From the NCBI RefSeq assembly GCF_024346955.1, contig NZ_AP024883.1:2914001-2978000 (forward strand): 64,000 bases of DNA, read 5' to 3'. Positions 60,923-64,000 of the stretch are shown here, in pieces; position 1 is the stretch's first letter; every line of letters begins with the position of its first letter. The DNA comes from Vibrio mangrovi. Lineage in GTDB: Bacteria > Pseudomonadota > Gammaproteobacteria > Enterobacterales > Vibrionaceae. The notes below the pieces were generated by a model that was not told the DNA's origin, did not search any database, and was given only the letters and a program-made list of their open reading frames with translations. Position numbers and translations under genes: made by a program.

Positions 60923-61926
60923 GCCCACCGCCTTTGTTGCCGTACCAGAACAATCAGGATCGGAGCACCAAAGAAAGCCAGCACCACAGAGACCCGTAGC
61001 TGTCCCGGCAGTAGTAACCGCCCGAGAATATCGGCCCAGAGAACCAGCATCGGAGTCACAATAAGTACAAAAGGAATCAGGCGCTGATGCTCACTTCCCA
61101 CCAGCATCCGCCCGATATGTGGTGCCAGCAGGCCGACAAATACCAGCGGACCAACCGTTGCTGTCGCACTGGCACTCAGTAATGTCATCGCCAGTACCCC
61201 GAAAAGTTGAGTTCTCATCACATGGGTTCCCAGATTCAGAGCAACTTCCTGTCCCATTGCCAAAGCATTCAGTGAACGTAACAAAGTAAAGCAAAGCACA
61301 ATACCACCAGCCACAGGCCAAAGCGCCGTCTGTAACACATCCATATTCTGAACATCCAGACTCCCGGCCTGCCAGAATCGCAACTGATCATAAACATCCG
61401 GATTCACCAGAGCCAGTCCGGCACCAATGCCTTCAAGTACCGCACCAAAGGCAACACCGGCCAACAGTAACCTTAGCGGCTCAAAACGATGTAAAGCATT
61501 GGCACACCACACCACCAGAATTGTGGTGACAACGGCTCCGATAAAGGCACAAGCAACATATCCGGAGGCCGACTGGATCTGGAAAAAGCTCACTCCGATA
61601 ATTACCATGAACCCGGCTCCGGCATTCACGCCTAAAATACCGGGTTCTGCCAGAGGATTACGCGTCAGAGTCTGCATTAATACACCGGCAAGCCCCAGAG
61701 CCGCGCCAGCCAGAAGACCGGCGAATGTACGGGGAATGCGGGAACCCTGAATGATCAGGCAATCCAGACGAGTCGGAGGACACTGTCCGTCCAGCAGAGT
61801 TCGGATGACATCCACAGAGATATGATGCGCTCCCAGAGAAAGACTGGCGAAAACTGTCAGCAGCAATCCAGTCACTCCTAATCCAATCATCCACCAAAAA
61901 CGGGAGAAATACGTCTTGTCATTCAT
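60919..61926 (-). CDS. fepD: Ferric enterobactin permease FepD
   Basis: At 335 residues from the ATG at 61926 (E. coli FepD: 334) it is a FecCD-type permease with about ten helices. Conserved blocks: GSRIPRTFAGLLAGAALGLAG, TRNPLAEPGILGVNAGAGFMV and GPLVFVGLLAPHIGRMLVG. It overlaps fepB by 8 bp and fepG by 4 bp, indicating coupled translation. The frame continues to 61941, but the extra five residues lie inside fepB without a ribosome site. Confidence 0.94.
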   Translation of the reverse strand: MNDKTYFSRFWWMIGLGVTGLLLTVFASLSLGAHHISVDVIRTLLDGQCPPTRLDCLIIQGSRIPRTFAGLLAGAALGLAGVLMQTLTRNPLAEPGILGVNAGAGFMVIIGVSFFQIQSASGYVACAFIGAVVTTILVVWCANALHRFEPLRLLLAGVAFGAVLEGIGAGLALVNPDVYDQLRFWQAGSLDVQNMDVLQTALWPVAGGIVLCFTLLRSLNALAMGQEVALNLGTHVMRTQLFGVLAMTLLSASATATVGPLVFVGLLAPHIGRMLVGSEHQRLIPFVLIVTPMLVLWADILGRLLLPGQLRVSVVLAFFGAPILIVLVRQQRRWA

Positions 61927-62875
61927 GAGCAAAGTCGGCATGCAATCGGGTTAACAACTGACTGGCACTGTAATAATCGAGCCGGAAACTTTCCCGTCCC
62001 ATCGCGAAAACCCGGTTCTGTTTCACGGCAGGCAGCATTCGCATAAAAAGATTGCCGGACAGGGTATGAATATCTCGCTGATCAGCCGCAAACAGGAGGA
62101 ATGTCTCCCCATTCAATGCTTGCGGCAGTTGTTCCCCGGTCACCCGGATAATATCGTGACGTCCCGGCGCCAAAAGCCCGGTATCTGTCGGCAGAGCCAA
62201 CTGAAATCCCAGCGCTTCTAACAATCGTCCCTGAGCAGAATTCCGTTGCCATAAGTGAGCTGCACGATCAGCGGCACTATAAACGAAAGCACTGACTGGC
62301 CGGGACGGCGGTTTTATCTGTTCCCGAATTTCGGCAAGCCGTTGGTTAAACGCATCGATCCTATTTTTGGCCTGTACTTCATGGCCGGTTGCTACACCTA
62401 ATGTTTTCACCAGTTCCTGCCAGCTATGGCTGGTATAATCGAGCACAATGGTTGGGGCAATCTGTTGTAACTGGCTGACAATATTCAGTGCCGAATCACC
62501 ACCAGAAGCACTCACGATAATTAAATCCGGGTTCATCGCCGCAACTTTTTCAGCACTCGCTTCACCAATATAGAGCCGGGTGAGCTGCCGCTGCCGGGCG
62601 ACATCGCTCCATTGACGGAAGAATCCCTGCTCATCGGAAAAACGGTTATTCGGTGTTGTCGCCCCCGACGCCACCACCGGAGCATCGATCGCAAGCAGTG
62701 ACCCGGTCAGAGTTACACTGGTGCTGACAATACGCTGTGGCATCTGATTCAGGGTTACCGAGCCCAGCTCAGTCTGAATCTGCCTCGGCCACGAAGCGGC
62801 TTGTCCATAAGAGGTTGAACACCAGATAACAATGCTCATCAGCACAAAGAAGCGGGGGAAATTTTGACATCGCAT
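61919..62875 (-). CDS. fepB: Ferric enterobactin periplasmic binding protein FepB
   Basis: From the ATG at 62875 the protein has 318 residues, the length of E. coli FepB. A signal peptide (about 1-24, ending STSYGQA) precedes a class III binding fold: RIVSTSVTLTGSLLAIDAPVVASG near 55 and LAPGRHDIIRVTGEQL near 230. It binds ferric catecholate in the periplasm and delivers it to FepDG. The longer frame (62911) adds 12 residues over the probable promoter. First gene of fepBDGC. Confidence 0.93.
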   Translation of the reverse strand: MRCQNFPRFFVLMSIVIWCSTSYGQAASWPRQIQTELGSVTLNQMPQRIVSTSVTLTGSLLAIDAPVVASGATTPNNRFSDEQGFFRQWSDVARQRQLTRLYIGEASAEKVAAMNPDLIIVSASGGDSALNIVSQLQQIAPTIVLDYTSHSWQELVKTLGVATGHEVQAKNRIDAFNQRLAEIREQIKPPSRPVSAFVYSAADRAAHLWQRNSAQGRLLEALGFQLALPTDTGLLAPGRHDIIRVTGEQLPQALNGETFLLFAADQRDIHTLSGNLFMRMLPAVKQNRVFAMGRESFRLDYYSASQLLTRLHADFAHE

Positions 62876-62898
62876 AACAAGCTCACAAATATAAATAA

Positions 62899-62922
62899 AA
62901 ACAATTATCATTTATATTTGAT
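62899..62922 (-). promoter_or_regulatory. Candidate Fur site upstream of fepB
   Basis: On the minus strand the stretch contains ATAAAT-GATAAT followed by T and a T-rich third hexamer, that is two Fur-type hexamers in tandem with a weak inverted arm. It lies 25-47 bp upstream of the fepB ATG. Confidence 0.55.
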
Positions 62923-63051
62923 ATCAACTCAAGTGAATCATCTGCTGTACATATATCGCATGAGCAAACTTATTTTTCATTCTCTGCCAGAATCAGTCCA
63001 TCTCAGATGAAAACATATCCGTAAGAAAAGGAGCACCGTCTCAACTGTGGT

Positions 63052-64000
63052 TTAATCAGGCAGTTCCCAGTTATGCTTGGGATAGCGTCCTTTCATCTCT
63101 TTTTTCACTTCGGCATAAGAACCAGCCCAGAAAGCAGCCAAGTCCTGAGTAATCTGAATCGGACGCTGAGCCGGAGACAGCAATTCCATCACCAGCCTTT
63201 TTTTCCCCTGAGCAATAACCGGTGAACTTTTCTCGCCAAATACTTCCTGAATCCGGACCGACAATACCGGTTCCTGTCCGGCCTGATAACGAATCCGCTT
63301 CCGACGGCCTGAAGGTAACTGGTGAAATTCGGGAAGCCATACGTCCAGAGACTGACTCAGAGACCAGCCAAGACGGCTTTTGAGCGCTTCCAGCACCGGA
63401 AGACGCTGTAAGTCTTTCACCGAACGGACATCGGTCATATAAGGAGACAACCACTGTTCGACATCGTCCAGTAAACTGAATTCATCCATGGCCGGCCATG
63501 CTTCTTCGGGAAGCCACGCGATGGCACAGCGAGCCCGCTCCAGCCACTGAACTGCCGCATCGCTCCAGTGAAGAACTTTCAGACCTTCCCGGCGGATGTA
63601 ATTCAAAAGCGCCTGCGCCATCTTGTCACGATCCGGAGCTGCCAGTCGCTCACTGTTCACAACCAGCCGGCCACAACAATACTGTTTCTCAGCCGTCAGT
63701 CTTCCGGCCCGGTCATCCCAGTCAACCAGTTCCCGTGTTTGGAAAAGCTCCGGCGCCATCCCGCTCAGTTGATCAATATCCAGTGTAATCGCAGATAAAA
63801 TCTGGCAACTCCCGGAAGAAAAACGCATTAAATCAAGCGCAATCAGATACGGTGTATCAGCCAGTATCTCTTCTTCCCGGATCAATGCTCCCTGTCCGTT
63901 TGCCAGTAAAAACTGACCATTACGATCGGGACGCTTCTGAGCAATCCGATCCGGAAAGGCCAGACTCAAAGCAAGAGCAAGCTGATGCTCGCTGACAGCA
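63052..64000 (-). CDS. hrpB: ATP-dependent helicase HrpB (C-terminal part; gene continues beyond window)
   Basis: The minus-strand frame is open to the right edge and codes for about 315 residues of the C-terminus of HrpB, a DEAH-box-like RNA helicase. Family marks are the block ALSLAFPDRIAQKR at the edge, GQGALIREEE, and the HrpB C-terminal domain ending MKGRYPKHNWELPD. The helicase motifs lie outside the window. In E. coli and, as I recall, V. cholerae hrpB is the neighbour of mrcB; here 15 kb of siderophore genes separate them. Confidence 0.93.
   Translation of the reverse strand, partial: AVSEHQLALALSLAFPDRIAQKRPDRNGQFLLANGQGALIREEEILADTPYLIALDLMRFSSGSCQILSAITLDIDQLSGMAPELFQTRELVDWDDRAGRLTAEKQYCCGRLVVNSERLAAPDRDKMAQALLNYIRREGLKVLHWSDAAVQWLERARCAIAWLPEEAWPAMDEFSLLDDVEQWLSPYMTDVRSVKDLQRLPVLEALKSRLGWSLSQSLDVWLPEFHQLPSGRRKRIRYQAGQEPVLSVRIQEVFGEKSSPVIAQGKKRLVMELLSPAQRPIQITQDLAAFWAGSYAEVKKEMKGRYPKHNWELPD

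Overview
The window is a stretch of a Vibrio-type (Vibrionaceae) chromosome. The evidence is an OmpU-family porin in the block greA-ompU-dacB-tyrS, conserved housekeeping strings in the order I remember for the large V. cholerae chromosome, and intergenic hairpins typical of the family. I see no rRNA, CRISPR array, phage or transposase gene. Species cannot be fixed from the sequence alone.

Layout. 1-5 kb: a partial GNAT acetyltransferase and ubiT on the minus strand, a PAS/GGDEF/EAL regulator (RocS-like), then ubiU and ubiV, the [4Fe-4S] pair for oxygen-independent ubiquinone hydroxylation. 5-23.5 kb: a long minus-strand housekeeping region: MATE exporter, nlpI, pnp, rpsO, truB, rbfA, infB, nusA, rimP, tRNA-fMet, tRNA-Leu, secG, glmM, folP, ftsH, rlmE, with yhbY opposite and greA after it. 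24-33.7 kb: ompU, dacB, tyrS, an M23 endopeptidase, erpA, hemL, an AI-2E-family membrane protein and rsmC. 33.7-47.5 kb, minus strand: fbpABC ferric-iron transporter, glnK-amtB, yacL, acnB, a patatin/outer-membrane-barrel protein, and mrcB (PBP1B).

47.5-63 kb is the accessory part: a complete-looking catecholate siderophore locus between mrcB and the helicase gene hrpB, which runs off the right edge. One plus-strand group holds a Fes-type esterase, EntF (C-A-PCP-TE, serine module) and an EntS-type exporter. A second holds entC-entE-entB-entA with 4-bp stop/start overlaps. Convergent to it is fepB-fepD-fepG-fepC. Together they would make 2,3-dihydroxybenzoate from chorismate, build and cyclise three DHB-Ser units into enterobactin or a close relative, export it, import the ferric form through the inner membrane and hydrolyse it to release iron. 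Fur-like sites precede fes, entC and fepB, and also fbpA. No phosphopantetheinyl transferase or outer-membrane receptor gene is present here, so these must be supplied from elsewhere.

Regulatory structure worth noting: a likely sigma-54 promoter before glnK with a palindrome that reads both as an NtrC site and as the yacL terminator; a terminator-like hairpin in the greA leader; an RNase III-type stem before pnp; a 161-bp inverted-repeat element filling the folP-glmM gap; and three 19-bp tandem repeats before the siderophore operon. Several genes start inside the longest open frame; start choices are explained per gene.
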